64,000 bases of DNA, from positions 3,784,754 through 3,848,753 of the forward strand of contig NZ_UOOB01000001.1 of NCBI RefSeq assembly GCF_900564145.1, read 5' to 3'. The position numbers were made by a program, and so were the translations under genes. Origin of the DNA: Comamonas sp. lk. GTDB lineage: Bacteria; Pseudomonadota; Gammaproteobacteria; Burkholderiales; Burkholderiaceae_C. Positions 24,463 to 33,244 of this stretch are shown here, piece by piece (the first letter of the stretch is position 1; each line of letters starts with the position of its first letter). Below the pieces are notes generated by a model. That model searched no databases and was not told the origin of the DNA. It saw only the letters and a program-made list of their open reading frames with translations.

Positions 24463-25713
24463 ATGCATCGCTCGATTTCGTCAGCTGGATCCGTGTTTTC
24501 TGCTTCGGGCACGCGCCTCAAAGCCCATGCCGCCACGGCTCTGGGCTTGGCGCTGGCGGCCGCGTTTGCACCCTCGGCCATGGCCCAGCAGGACAAGGTC
24601 AAGGTCGGCTTCATCACCGACATGTCCAGCCTCTACGCCGATGTGGAAGGCAAGAACGGCGCCGTCGCCATCCAGATGGCAATTGACGATTTCGGCGGCA
24701 AGGTGCTGGGCAAGCCCATCGAGCTGCTGACGGCCGACCACCAGAACAAGGCCGACATCGCCGCCAGCAAGGCCCGCGAATGGATTGACACCCAGGGGAT
24801 CAGCCTGGTGTTTGGCGGCACCAACTCGGCCACGGCCCTGGCCATGGCCAAGGTGGCGCAGGAGAAAAAGCGTATCTTCATCGACAACGGTGCCGGCTCC
24901 TCGGCCCTGACCAACGAGCAATGCAGCCCCTACACGGTGCACTACGCCTTCGACACCGTGGCCCTGGCCAAGGGCACGGGCTCGGCCGTGGTGGAAACCG
25001 GCGGCAAGAACTGGTTCTTCGTGACCGCCGACTATGCTTTCGGCCATGCGCTGGAGGCAGACACCAGCAAGATCATCGAAGCCAAGGGCGGCAAGGTGCT
25101 GGGCTCGGTCAAGACGCCGCTCAACGCCAGCGACTTCTCCAGCTTCATGCTGCAGGCACAGAACTCCAAGGCGCAAATCCTGGGTCTGGCCAATGCGGGC
25201 GGCGACACCATCAACTCCATCAAGGCCGCCAAGGAATTTGGCGTAACCAAGAACATGAAGCTGGCCGGCCTGCTGGTGTTCTTTACCGACATTCACAGCC
25301 TGGGCCTGAAAAATACCGAAGGCATGCAGTTCACCGCCCCCTGGTACTGGGACATGAATGATGCATCGCGCAAATTTGCCGATGCCTTCATGGCCAAGAC
25401 CCAGCGCCGCCCCAGCGAAATCCAGGCCGCCGATTACTCCGCCACCATGAACTACCTCAAGGCGGTGGAAAAAGCCGGCACGCTGGATGCAGACAAAGTC
25501 ATGGCCGTGCTCAAAAGCACCAAGATCGATGACTTCTTCGGCAGCGGCTTCATCCGCGAAGACGGCCGCTATGTGCACGATATGTATCTGATGCAGGTCA
25601 AGTCACCGGCCGAATCCAAAGGCACCTGGGACTATTACAAGATCATCAAGAAGCTGCCTGCCGACCAGATCTGGACCACCAAGGCGGAAAGCAAGTGCCA
25701 GTACTGGAGGTGA
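24463..25713 (+). CDS. Solitary ABC-type amino-acid/urea-like substrate-binding protein (paralogue 1)
   Basis: 416 residues. A long signal peptide (to about residue 41, ending AMA before QQDK) precedes a type I periplasmic binding fold (Peripla_BP_6, LivJ-like): VKVGFITDMSSLYADVEGKNG, LLTADHQNKADIAASKARE, GAGSSALTNEQCSPYTVHYAFDT and LGLANAGGDTINSIKAAKEFG. Such proteins usually feed branched-chain amino acid-type ABC importers, but no permease or ATPase is nearby. A second, very similar protein is encoded at 38307. CAGGAG precedes the ATG and a terminator follows, so it is a single-gene unit. The ligand is unknown; aromatic or short-chain acids are possible. Confidence 0.9.
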   Translation: MHRSISSAGSVFSASGTRLKAHAATALGLALAAAFAPSAMAQQDKVKVGFITDMSSLYADVEGKNGAVAIQMAIDDFGGKVLGKPIELLTADHQNKADIAASKAREWIDTQGISLVFGGTNSATALAMAKVAQEKKRIFIDNGAGSSALTNEQCSPYTVHYAFDTVALAKGTGSAVVETGGKNWFFVTADYAFGHALEADTSKIIEAKGGKVLGSVKTPLNASDFSSFMLQAQNSKAQILGLANAGGDTINSIKAAKEFGVTKNMKLAGLLVFFTDIHSLGLKNTEGMQFTAPWYWDMNDASRKFADAFMAKTQRRPSEIQAADYSATMNYLKAVEKAGTLDADKVMAVLKSTKIDDFFGSGFIREDGRYVHDMYLMQVKSPAESKGTWDYYKIIKKLPADQIWTTKAESKCQYWR

Positions 25714-25738
25714 GTTAAAGCTCGGGCTCTATTCCATG

Positions 25739-25770
25739 AAAAGGCTTTGCGTTTTGGCAAAGCCTTTTTT
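25739..25770 (+). terminator. Intrinsic terminator after binding-protein gene
   Basis: AAAAGGCTTTGC pairs with GCAAAGCCTTTT around GTTTTG, followed by TT. Confidence 0.88.
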
Positions 25771-25902
25771 ATGAAGGCCGTCGGCCATGCTCTGCCGCTT
25801 CCTACGAAGGCAACGCGACATGGCTGGTATCAGCCGGCTTGCAAGCCGCGGCCTTATCCTTGCGACTTCGCACGTATGCGCTGAATGACTGAGCTGTGAT
25901 CA

Positions 25903-26400
25903 ATGACTGCCAATTCGACCCATTCCCTACCCGATATTGGCGCCTCGGTGGAGCGACTGGTGCAATTCTATGAAGAGCTGACCCCGGCCCATCTTCGGCG
26001 ACTTGATACTTACTACGCAACTGATGCGCACTTCAAGGACCCATTCAACGATGTGTATGGCCTGATGGCTATCACCCGCATTTTCGATCACATGTTTGTT
26101 TCGTTGCAGCAGCCACGTTTCGTAGTCACACAGAGGCTGGTGCAGGGCCAACAGGCTTTCCTGGCCTGGGAGTTTCACTTTCGACTGCGAAGCTGGCGAC
26201 CCGATACCGAACAATGCATCAACGGTGCCACGCTGCTGTGCTTTGATGCGCAAGGCCGCGTTAGCCAGCATCGTGATTACTGGGATACGGCTGAAGAGCT
26301 GTATGAGAAATTACCTCTGCTCGGAGCACTGATGCGCTGGCTTCGTAAAGCAGGTTCCGCTTCTAGGAAAACCATCCATGCTGACCGTTCATCACCTTGA
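25903..26400 (+). CDS. NTF2-like (SnoaL-type) protein
   Basis: 165 residues with an NTF2-like cone fold: LVQFYEELTPAHLRRLDTYYATDAHFKDPFNDVYGLMAITRIFDHMF, then FLAWEFHFRLR and the closing strand GRVSQHRDYWDTAEELYEKLPLLGALMRWLR. Proteins of this kind, with the HRDYWD ending, often accompany Cfa-like lipid operons, one of which begins 1.6 kb downstream. No catalytic assignment is possible. Its end overlaps the glutathione transferase start by 23 bases, so the two form a coupled pair. Confidence 0.85.
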   Translation: MTANSTHSLPDIGASVERLVQFYEELTPAHLRRLDTYYATDAHFKDPFNDVYGLMAITRIFDHMFVSLQQPRFVVTQRLVQGQQAFLAWEFHFRLRSWRPDTEQCINGATLLCFDAQGRVSQHRDYWDTAEELYEKLPLLGALMRWLRKAGSASRKTIHADRSSP

Positions 26401-27067
26401 AACCTCGCGCTCGCAGCGCATACTCTGGCTGCTTGAAGAGCTTGGTGTTCCCTACGAGTTGCGTCTTTACAAGCGGGATCCCGCTACCCGTCTGGCTCCG
26501 CCAGAACTCAAGCGGGTGCACCCGCTAGGCAAATCACCGGTGATTACCGACGCAGATACCGTAGTCGCCGAATCCGGCGCCATCATCGAATACCTGGTCG
26601 AGTGCTATGGCAATCAAGCACCTTTGGAACTTTCGCATCTGGAGCCGTTACGGGGCACAGCCGAGCACCGTCAGTGCCGCTTCTGGATGCACTACGCCGA
26701 AGGCTCGCTGATGAACTGGTTGGTGATGAAACTGGTTTTCGACACCATCCCGCGCCAGCCCATGCCATTTTTCGTGCGTCCTATCGCGCGCGCCCTGTGC
26801 AGCAAGGTGCAGCAAAAGCTCATTGCGCCCAATGTACAGACCGCGCTGGCCTTTATGGATGAGCATTTGGCAACGCACAGCTGGTTTGCTGGCGAGCACT
26901 TGAGCATGGCCGACTTTCAGATGAGCTTTGCCGTTGAAGCCGCTTTGGTGCGCGGAGGCAACGAGGCCGCGTGGCCTCATCTGATCGCCTATCGCCAGCG
27001 CATGCAGTCGCGTCCCGCTTATCAGCGAGCTTTGAGCAAGGGCGGGCCGGTGGTGATGCAAGCCTGA
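26378..27067 (+). CDS. Glutathione S-transferase
   Basis: 229 residues. Residues 1-80 form the thioredoxin-like glutathione-binding domain (VHHLETSRSQRILWLLEELGVPYELRLY, with the cis-proline at HPLGKSPVI and the glutathione-contacting VAESGAIIEYL). Residues 90-225 form the all-helical substrate domain, with the conserved capping HLSMADFQMSFAVE. Ser9 of SRSQR is the likely thiolate-stabilising residue. It starts inside the end of the NTF2-like gene. The substrate is unknown. Confidence 0.92.
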   Translation: MLTVHHLETSRSQRILWLLEELGVPYELRLYKRDPATRLAPPELKRVHPLGKSPVITDADTVVAESGAIIEYLVECYGNQAPLELSHLEPLRGTAEHRQCRFWMHYAEGSLMNWLVMKLVFDTIPRQPMPFFVRPIARALCSKVQQKLIAPNVQTALAFMDEHLATHSWFAGEHLSMADFQMSFAVEAALVRGGNEAAWPHLIAYRQRMQSRPAYQRALSKGGPVVMQA

Positions 27068-27194
27068 ACCTGAAAAATACGTGCATTACCCGGATAAGCA
27101 GCAAGCAGAAACGGACTTCTGAAAACGGATTCGCGCCCGTCGCGTCCTCACTGCGGCCTCGGCAAGGCTGGGTGCATTTACCGATGCAGGCGGC

Positions 27195-27839
27195 TCATCT
27201 TGCGCCAGCCAGCCCGTCAAACGTGGTGCTCGACACCCAGTCGATGATTTGCGCATGCGTGTACTGCCCCGATTCCTTGAGCAGGGCCACCACGGGATCG
27301 CAGGCGCGCGCAAACAGCGTGTAGAGCACCAGCTCGGCCGGTAGCGTGGCCTGCAGCTGGCCGCTGGTCTGTGCCTCCGTGATCCAGATGCTGAGCCGGT
27401 TGCTCAGCGAGATCAACCTATCCATATAGGCATCGTTGGATTGCAGGGAGGCGCTGAGATTGGAGTTCTGCGCCGGCAGAGAAGGCATTTCACCCTCCAG
27501 CTGGGTCTGCATGGCCCAGCGCGTCACGGCCTTGAGCTGGTCCAGCGGGCGCATCGGCGTGCCGGCCTCAGCCGCCTGGTTGGCCTCGTCACGCAGGCCG
27601 TCCACAAAGGCCAGGGCACGGTCCAGCACGCCGACCATGGCGGCCCCTGCCAACTCTTCCTTGGAGGTGAACAGCTTGTACAGGCTGGCCTTGGCCATGC
27701 CGGCCTCGGCTGCGACCTCGTCCACCGTCATTGCGTCATAGCCCTTGGTGGCCAGCAACCGATTGACGGCCGCCACGATGGCCTGCTCGCGCACGCGCTG
27801 TATCTGTTCTTTGATGGAGGTGCGGCTTGTCATAGGCAT
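27195..27839 (-). CDS. TetR-family repressor
   Basis: 214 residues. The helix-turn-helix (about 12-58) reads QAIVAAVNRLLATKGYDAMTVDEVAAEAGMAKASLYKLFTSKEEL, and the rest is an all-helical ligand/dimer domain with TetR-type composition. It is divergent from the seven-gene lipid operon at 27974, with 134 bases and two palindromes between them, and so is its probable repressor. Two in-frame ATGs lie six bases apart at the start (27839 and 27833). The ligand is unknown; a fatty acyl compound would fit the operon. Confidence 0.93.
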   Translation of the reverse strand: MPMTSRTSIKEQIQRVREQAIVAAVNRLLATKGYDAMTVDEVAAEAGMAKASLYKLFTSKEELAGAAMVGVLDRALAFVDGLRDEANQAAEAGTPMRPLDQLKAVTRWAMQTQLEGEMPSLPAQNSNLSASLQSNDAYMDRLISLSNRLSIWITEAQTSGQLQATLPAELVLYTLFARACDPVVALLKESGQYTHAQIIDWVSSTTFDGLAGAR

Positions 27840-27905
27840 ATTTTAGACCTGGCAGGTTATCTCTGATACCAAATAGTGCAAAGTGGATATTCTTGGTTTA
27901 TAGTT

Positions 27906-27939
27906 TGAACTCATCAGTTCACAGTTTGACCGTCACGGT
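27906..27939. promoter_or_regulatory. Candidate TetR operator palindromes
   Basis: TGAACT-CATC-AGTTCA (27906-27921) and ACCGT-C-ACGGT (27929-27939) are two adjacent perfect inverted repeats in the divergent promoter region. A TATAGT (27899-27904) just upstream could be the -10 box of the operon, placing the palindromes over the transcription start. Confidence 0.6.
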
Positions 27940-27973
27940 TTAACTTGTCGATTCAACCAGGAAAGGCGCTCCC

Positions 27974-29311
27974 ATGCATCGCATTGCAGTCATTGGGTCG
28001 GGAATTGCGGGTCTGGCCGCAGCGCGGCGGCTGGCCGGCGCGCCGGGCGGGCATGGCGTGACCCTGCTGGAAGCAGGCAGCCATTTCGGCGGTCACGCCA
28101 ACACGGTCGACATGACGCTGGACGGCGTGAGCCAGGGCGTGGACACGGGCTTTCTGGTGTTCAACCACCGCACCTATCCGCTGCTGACCCGTTTGTTTGA
28201 AGAGCTGCAAGTGCCCACGGCTGCGGCCGAGATGTCGTTTTCCGTGCAAGTGCCGCAGCTCAATGGCCGGGCCGGTCTGGAATGGAGCGGCAGTTCGCTG
28301 GGCGGCGTGTTCGCCCAGCGCGGCAATCTGCTGCGGCCCCGCTTTCTGAAGATGCTGGCCGAGATCCTGCGCTTCAACCGCCTGGCCACGCGCATCGCCC
28401 AGGAAGGCGATGAAGCGCGGCTGCACAGCTCCATTGAGGTGTTTCTGGACGAGCACGACTTTGGATCGGCCTTTCGCCAAGACTATCTGCTACCCATGAT
28501 GGGCTGTATCTGGTCTTGCCCCACCGACCAGATGCTGCGTTTTCCCGTGGCCACGCTGATCCGCTTTTGCCACAACCACGGCCTGATCCAGGTCACGGAC
28601 CGGCCGCAGTGGCACACGGTGCAAGGCGGCTCGCGCCAGTATGTGCGGCGCATGGTGGCCGCGCTGCAGCAGGATGGACGTCACGAAGCCCGTCTGAACG
28701 CACCCGTGCTGGGCCTGCGCCGCGTGGCGCATGGCGTGCTGCTGCAGACGGCGCACGGCACGGAGCAGTTCGACGCCGTGGTGCTGGCCTGCCACAGCGA
28801 CCAGGCCCTGCGCCTGCTGGGCACCGATGCCACGTCTCAGGAGCGCAGCGTGCTGGGCGCCATCCGCTACCAGCCCAACCAGGCCGTGCTGCACACCGAT
28901 GCCAGCGTGCTGCCGCACCACGAAGCGGCATGGGCCGCCTGGAACTACGAACGCGCAGCCGATGCGGGGCGCGACCAGGCCGGCGTCTGCCTGCACTACC
29001 TGCTCAATCGCCTGCAGCCCCTGCCGTGGCAGCAGCCCGTGATGGTCTCGCTGAACCCGGTGCACCCGATTGACGACAGCCAGGTCCACGCGCGCATAGC
29101 GTACAGCCATCCGGTGTTCGACCTGGCCGCCATCGAGGCCCAGGGCCAGGTGGCCGATCTGCAAGGCCAGCGCCGGACCTGGTTCTGCGGTGCATGGTGC
29201 GGCTACGGATTCCATGAAGACGGCCTGCGCTCTGGCCTGGACGCGGCCGACAGCCTGTTGCACGCCTTGCAGGCATTACCGGCCAACCCCGCCATCGAGG
29301 GGGTCGCATGA
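27974..29311 (+). CDS. FAD-dependent amine-oxidase-like protein of lipid operon
   Basis: 445 residues with an FAD-binding N-terminus (IAVIGSGIAGLAAARRL, residues 4-20) and the flavin-containing amine oxidase fold: LLEAGSHFGGHANTVDMTLDG, VDTGFLVFNHRTYPLLTRLFEEL, and a C-terminal CGAWCGYGFHEDGLRSGLDAADSL that closes the FAD site. Relatives are found next to Cfa-type methyltransferases and are thought to dehydrogenate or otherwise oxidise modified acyl chains. First gene of the operon, preceded by AGGAAAGG. Its stop overlaps the next start (ATGA-type junction). Confidence 0.92.
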   Translation: MHRIAVIGSGIAGLAAARRLAGAPGGHGVTLLEAGSHFGGHANTVDMTLDGVSQGVDTGFLVFNHRTYPLLTRLFEELQVPTAAAEMSFSVQVPQLNGRAGLEWSGSSLGGVFAQRGNLLRPRFLKMLAEILRFNRLATRIAQEGDEARLHSSIEVFLDEHDFGSAFRQDYLLPMMGCIWSCPTDQMLRFPVATLIRFCHNHGLIQVTDRPQWHTVQGGSRQYVRRMVAALQQDGRHEARLNAPVLGLRRVAHGVLLQTAHGTEQFDAVVLACHSDQALRLLGTDATSQERSVLGAIRYQPNQAVLHTDASVLPHHEAAWAAWNYERAADAGRDQAGVCLHYLLNRLQPLPWQQPVMVSLNPVHPIDDSQVHARIAYSHPVFDLAAIEAQGQVADLQGQRRTWFCGAWCGYGFHEDGLRSGLDAADSLLHALQALPANPAIEGVA

Positions 29312-30060
29312 CTGCCAGCCCCCTCATAGGCTTCGGCCATGTCTGGCACCGCCGCCTGCGGCCGGTGGAGCATGCGTTTCGCTATCCGGGCTACTTCCTC
29401 ATGCTCCCCATGCGCAGCCTGCGCGCACAGCCCGATGCCGTGCTCAGGCGCAACCAGCTGGGCTGGCTGAGCTTTTACGACCGCGACCATGGCGATGGCG
29501 GGGCCGATGCGCTGGCCTGGTTCGAGCAGCTGCTGCACAGCGAAGGCATTGACGATGCCGATGGCGAAGTCTGGCTGCACACTTTTCCGCGCGTGCTGGG
29601 CTATGTATTCAAGCCCGTGAGCTTTTGGTATGCGCACCGGGCCGATGGCTCGCTGGCCGCCGTGCTGGCCGAGGTCAACAACACCTTTGGCGAGCGCCAT
29701 GCCTATCTGCTGGCCGGGCCGGATCTGGCCTGGGGCCGCGAACAGGTGGCGCACAAGCAATTCCATGTCTCGCCCTTCTGCGAGGTGAGTGGCGAGTACC
29801 GCTTTCGCTTCGAGCGCAGCGAGAACCGCACCCTGGCGCGCGTGGACCTGTATGACGATGACGGCCCGCTGCTACAGACCAGCGTGGGCGGCGTGCTGCA
29901 CGCGCTGGATGCCGCCACCGTGCGCCGCGCCTTCTTCGGCACCCCTTTGATGACGCTGGGCGTGGTCGCCCGCATCCACTGGCAGGCGCTGCGCCTTTGG
30001 GCCAAGCGCGTGCCTTTTCATGGCAAACCCTGCAAGCCCAAGCGCTTCGTCACACGATGA
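29308..30060 (+). CDS. DUF1365 protein of lipid operon
   Basis: 250 residues covering a whole DUF1365 domain: GHVWHRRLRPVEHAFRYPGYFLMLPM, LHTFPRVLGYVFKPVSFWYAHRADG, LAEVNNTFGERHAYLL and the C-terminal WQALRLWAKRVPFHGKPCKP. The family is unassigned biochemically but almost always neighbours Cfa-like methyltransferase and FAD oxidoreductase genes. It overlaps both neighbours by four bases, showing tight translational coupling. Confidence 0.92.
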   Translation: MTASPLIGFGHVWHRRLRPVEHAFRYPGYFLMLPMRSLRAQPDAVLRRNQLGWLSFYDRDHGDGGADALAWFEQLLHSEGIDDADGEVWLHTFPRVLGYVFKPVSFWYAHRADGSLAAVLAEVNNTFGERHAYLLAGPDLAWGREQVAHKQFHVSPFCEVSGEYRFRFERSENRTLARVDLYDDDGPLLQTSVGGVLHALDAATVRRAFFGTPLMTLGVVARIHWQALRLWAKRVPFHGKPCKPKRFVTR

Positions 30061-31343
30061 ACACTACCGCCGCCTCCCTGCTGAGCCCCACCGCCGCAGC
30101 ACCGCGCCGCACGCCTGCGCGGGCGCGCCGTGTGCTGAACCTGCTCGAACGCCTGCCCCACGGGCAACTGGACCTGGAGCAGCCCGACGGCCGGCTGCTG
30201 CACCTGCCTCGCTCCCCACATCTGCAGCATCAGCCATCCTGTGCTGCCGATGCGCATTGCGTGCTGCACGACTGGCAGGCGCTGGAGCGCACGCTCAAAT
30301 CGGGCGACATCGGCCTGGCCGAAGGCTATATTGCTGGCGAATGGGACAGCCCCGACCTGGCCGCCCTGCTGCGGCTGTGCATGAGCAACCGCGACCATGT
30401 GCAAAGCCTGGTCTACGGCAGCTGGTGGGGCCGGCTGGGCTACCGCCTGCGCCACCTGCTGCAACGCAATACGCGGGCCGGCAGCGCCAGAAACATCCAT
30501 GCCCATTACGACCTGGGCAATGACTTCTATCGCCTGTGGCTGGACCCCGGCATGAGCTACAGCGCGGCCTGGTTCGAGGGCCGCACGGGCCAATCGCTGC
30601 ACCAGGCCGACCTGCAGGACGCCCAGCAGGCCAAGTTCAGACGCACGCTGAACGAGGTGCGACTGCAGCCCGGCCAGCGCCTGCTGGAAATCGGCTGTGG
30701 CTGGGGTGGGCTGGCCGAAGCGGCAGCGCACGAGTTCGGTGCCCGGGTCACGGGAGTCACGCTGTCGCGCGAGCAACTGGTCTGGGGACAGCGGCGCATG
30801 CTGCAGGCCGACCTGACCGACGCCGTGGAGCTGCGCTACCAGGACTACCGCGACCTACCCGCACAGCATACAAAAGAGCCCTTCGACGCCATCGTCTCCA
30901 TCGAAATGTTCGAGGCCGTGGGCCGCGAATACTGGCGCGGCTACTTCCAGACGCTGCGCGACTGCCTCAAGCCTGGCGGCCTGGCCTGCATACAGACCAT
31001 CACGCTGCGCGAGGATCTGTTCGCACGCTATCTGCGCTCCACCGACTTCATCCAGCAGTACATCTTCCCGGGCGGCCTGCTGCCCAGCATCCCCGCCTTC
31101 GAGCAGGAGGCGCGTCGCGCCGGCCTGGTGGTGGAAGGCCGCATGGCCTTTGGCCGCGACTATGCAGAAACACTCAGGCGCTGGCGCCAGTCCTTTGAAG
31201 AGCGCATCGAAGCCGTGCGCGCTCAGGGCTTTGATGAACGTTTTGTACGCATCTGGAGCTTCTACCTGGCTTACTGCGAGGCAGCCTTCGACACCGGCAA
31301 CACCGATGTCGTCCAGTTCACGCTGCGCAAGCCTCTGCCATGA
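30057..31343 (+). CDS. Cyclopropane-fatty-acid-synthase-like methyltransferase
   Basis: 428 residues. The N-terminal domain (about 25-145) is followed by the SAM-dependent methyltransferase: AHYDLGNDFYRLWLDPGMSYS (149-169), the SAM loop LLEIGCGWGGLAEAAA (209-224), GVTLSREQ, and YIFPGGLLPSIPAF near the C-terminus. It probably methylates or cyclopropanates the double bond of membrane acyl chains. The position beside an FAD oxidase and DUF1365 resembles the gene sets linked to methylated and furan fatty acids in Rhodobacter-type RpoE regulons, but here the control is by TetR. The start ATG overlaps the DUF1365 stop. Confidence 0.93.
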   Translation: MNTTAASLLSPTAAAPRRTPARARRVLNLLERLPHGQLDLEQPDGRLLHLPRSPHLQHQPSCAADAHCVLHDWQALERTLKSGDIGLAEGYIAGEWDSPDLAALLRLCMSNRDHVQSLVYGSWWGRLGYRLRHLLQRNTRAGSARNIHAHYDLGNDFYRLWLDPGMSYSAAWFEGRTGQSLHQADLQDAQQAKFRRTLNEVRLQPGQRLLEIGCGWGGLAEAAAHEFGARVTGVTLSREQLVWGQRRMLQADLTDAVELRYQDYRDLPAQHTKEPFDAIVSIEMFEAVGREYWRGYFQTLRDCLKPGGLACIQTITLREDLFARYLRSTDFIQQYIFPGGLLPSIPAFEQEARRAGLVVEGRMAFGRDYAETLRRWRQSFEERIEAVRAQGFDERFVRIWSFYLAYCEAAFDTGNTDVVQFTLRKPLP

Positions 31344-31930
31344 CAGCCCAGCCACCCCGCACATCACGCCGCCAGGCCCTGACCTGGGGCGCCGCCTGTG
31401 CTCTTGCACCGTCTTTGATCACCATGTCCAACGCACTACATGCCATAACCTCAAATACAGACCTTCCGGCTGAACTGCGCAGCGCCTTGCCGGCCGCGCG
31501 CCTGGTGGGCACGGCCGTGCTGCGTTTCTTCGGCCTGCGCGTTTACGAAGCCCGGTTGTGGGCCGCGCCCGGATTCCTGCCCGAGGACTACGCCCGCTAC
31601 CCGTTTGCGCTGGAGCTGGTCTATGACCGCAAGTTGGAAGGCGCGGCCATTGCCGAGCGCTCCATCGCCGAAATGCGCAGGGTCGGCAGCTTCACCGAGG
31701 AGCAGACCCGACAATGGCTGGCCCTGATGAAGCAGGCGTTCCCCGATGTGGTGTCGCAAGACCGGCTGCTGGGCCTGAACGACGGCCAGGGCGAGGTGCG
31801 CTTCTTTCACAACGGCCGGCAGACTGCGCAGCTGCGCGACGCCGACTATGCACGCCTGTTCTTCGGTATCTGGTTGGCGCCGCAGACCTCGGCGCCAGCC
31901 ATGCGCACCTCGCTGCTAGGCCTGGGCTGA
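31340..31930 (+). CDS. Chalcone-isomerase-like periplasmic protein
   Basis: 196 residues. An N-terminal twin-arginine sequence (SRRQALTWGAACALAPS, residues 9-25) suggests export. The mature part is a bacterial chalcone-isomerase-like domain: LVGTAVLRFFGLRVYEARLWAAPGF, FALELVYDRKLEGAAIAERSIAEMRR, and DGQGEVRFFHNG...YARLFFGIWLAPQTSAPAMRTSLLG. Plant family members bind fatty acids or isomerise chalcones; bacterial ones are uncharacterised, and a fatty-acid-binding role would suit this operon. It overlaps the methyltransferase by four bases. Confidence 0.88.
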   Translation: MTAQPPRTSRRQALTWGAACALAPSLITMSNALHAITSNTDLPAELRSALPAARLVGTAVLRFFGLRVYEARLWAAPGFLPEDYARYPFALELVYDRKLEGAAIAERSIAEMRRVGSFTEEQTRQWLALMKQAFPDVVSQDRLLGLNDGQGEVRFFHNGRQTAQLRDADYARLFFGIWLAPQTSAPAMRTSLLGLG

Positions 31931-31948
31931 GTGCCAAGGGACTACGCC

Positions 31949-33244
31949 ATGGCCTCCCACCCTGCCACCGCCCCTATGCTATCTTGGCGCACAGGGCTGG
32001 CCTATGGCGGGCTGGCCGCGCCCCTGGCCTTTGTGTCCCTGCCGCTGTATGTGAACCTGCCCTACCACTACGCCAGCGTGGCGGGCGCACCGCTGGCGGG
32101 GCTGGGCGCCGTGCTGCTGGCCACGCGCGCCTTTGATGCCTTGGTCGACCCCGCCATCGGCCGCCAGGCCGACAGGCTGCTGCGCCAGGGTACGCGGCCG
32201 GCCTGGTGCGCGGCGGCGCTGGGCAGTCTGCTGATGGCGCTGGGCTTTTGGGCGCTCTGGCATCCCCCACGCGAAACCCAGGCCGCCATGCTGGCTTGGC
32301 TGGCCTGCAGCCTGCTGGTGTGCACGCTGGCCTATAGCTTTGTCACCATCCTCCACCAGGCCTGGGGCACCCGCTGGGGCGGCCAGCCTGCATGGCGTGC
32401 GCGGGTGACCGCATGGCGCGAGGGCGCCACGCTGGCGGGCGTGCTGCTGGCCAGCGCGCTGCCGGCGTGGATGGGCTTTGATGCGACCAGTGGCGTGCTG
32501 GCTCTAGGTCTTGTGCTGGGCCTGACCGGTCTGTACCGGCTCAAGGCTCCGGTGGCGCTGCCGGAGCAGGCCACAGCAGCCAGTGCCACCGCTGTTGCTC
32601 ATCAGGCCTCGCCGTGGGCAGATGCCGGCTTTCGCAGGCTGCTGGCCATCTTCATGCTCAATGGCGTGGCCGCTGCCATTCCTGCCACGCTGCTGCCCTT
32701 TTTTGTAGCCGACCGGCTGCAGGCGCCCGCGCTCCAGCCCTTGCTGCTGCTGTGTTTTTTTGGCGCGGCGGCCCTGGGCCTGCCGCTGTGGGTGAAGGCC
32801 GTCTCACGCTGGGGCCTGGCGCCCAGCTGGCGCGCAGGCATGCTGGCCAGCGTGCTGGCCTTTGGCTTCACACCCTGGCTGGGCGCGGGCGACAGCCTGG
32901 CCTTTGCCATGATCTGCCTAGCCAGCGGGCTGGCCCTGGGCGCGGATCTGGCCTTGCCGGGCGCCTTGCTCACGGGCGTGATCCACGAGTCCGGCCAGGG
33001 CGGCCAGGGCGAGGGCCGCTACCTGGGCTGGTGGACCTGCGCCACCAAGCTCAACCTGGCCCTGGCCGCCGGCCTGGCCTTGCCCCTGCTCTCCGCTGCG
33101 GGCTACCGCAGCGGCGGCACCGATCCGGCCGGCCTGCAAGCGCTGGCCTGGGCCTATGGCGGGCTGCCCTGCCTGCTCAAGCTGGCGGCGGCGTTGCTGC
33201 TCTGGCGCGCCGAGCGACTGCATTCTTCCTGGAGGCACATATGA
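31949..33244 (+). CDS. MelB-like (GPH/MFS) transporter
   Basis: 431 residues with about twelve membrane helices. It opens SWRTGLAYGGLAAPLAFVSLPLYVNLPYHYASVAGAPLAGLGAVLLATRAFDALVDPAIGRQADR, which contains the D-x-x-x-D-P-x-x-G motif of the glycoside-pentoside-hexuronide cation symporter group. The substrate is unlikely to be a sugar here; a lipid-derived compound is possible. The ATG at 31949 follows AAGGGA and is preferred to GTG at 31931 immediately after the previous stop. Its stop overlaps the DUF3833 start. Confidence 0.9.
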   Translation: MASHPATAPMLSWRTGLAYGGLAAPLAFVSLPLYVNLPYHYASVAGAPLAGLGAVLLATRAFDALVDPAIGRQADRLLRQGTRPAWCAAALGSLLMALGFWALWHPPRETQAAMLAWLACSLLVCTLAYSFVTILHQAWGTRWGGQPAWRARVTAWREGATLAGVLLASALPAWMGFDATSGVLALGLVLGLTGLYRLKAPVALPEQATAASATAVAHQASPWADAGFRRLLAIFMLNGVAAAIPATLLPFFVADRLQAPALQPLLLLCFFGAAALGLPLWVKAVSRWGLAPSWRAGMLASVLAFGFTPWLGAGDSLAFAMICLASGLALGADLALPGALLTGVIHESGQGGQGEGRYLGWWTCATKLNLALAAGLALPLLSAAGYRSGGTDPAGLQALAWAYGGLPCLLKLAAALLLWRAERLHSSWRHI

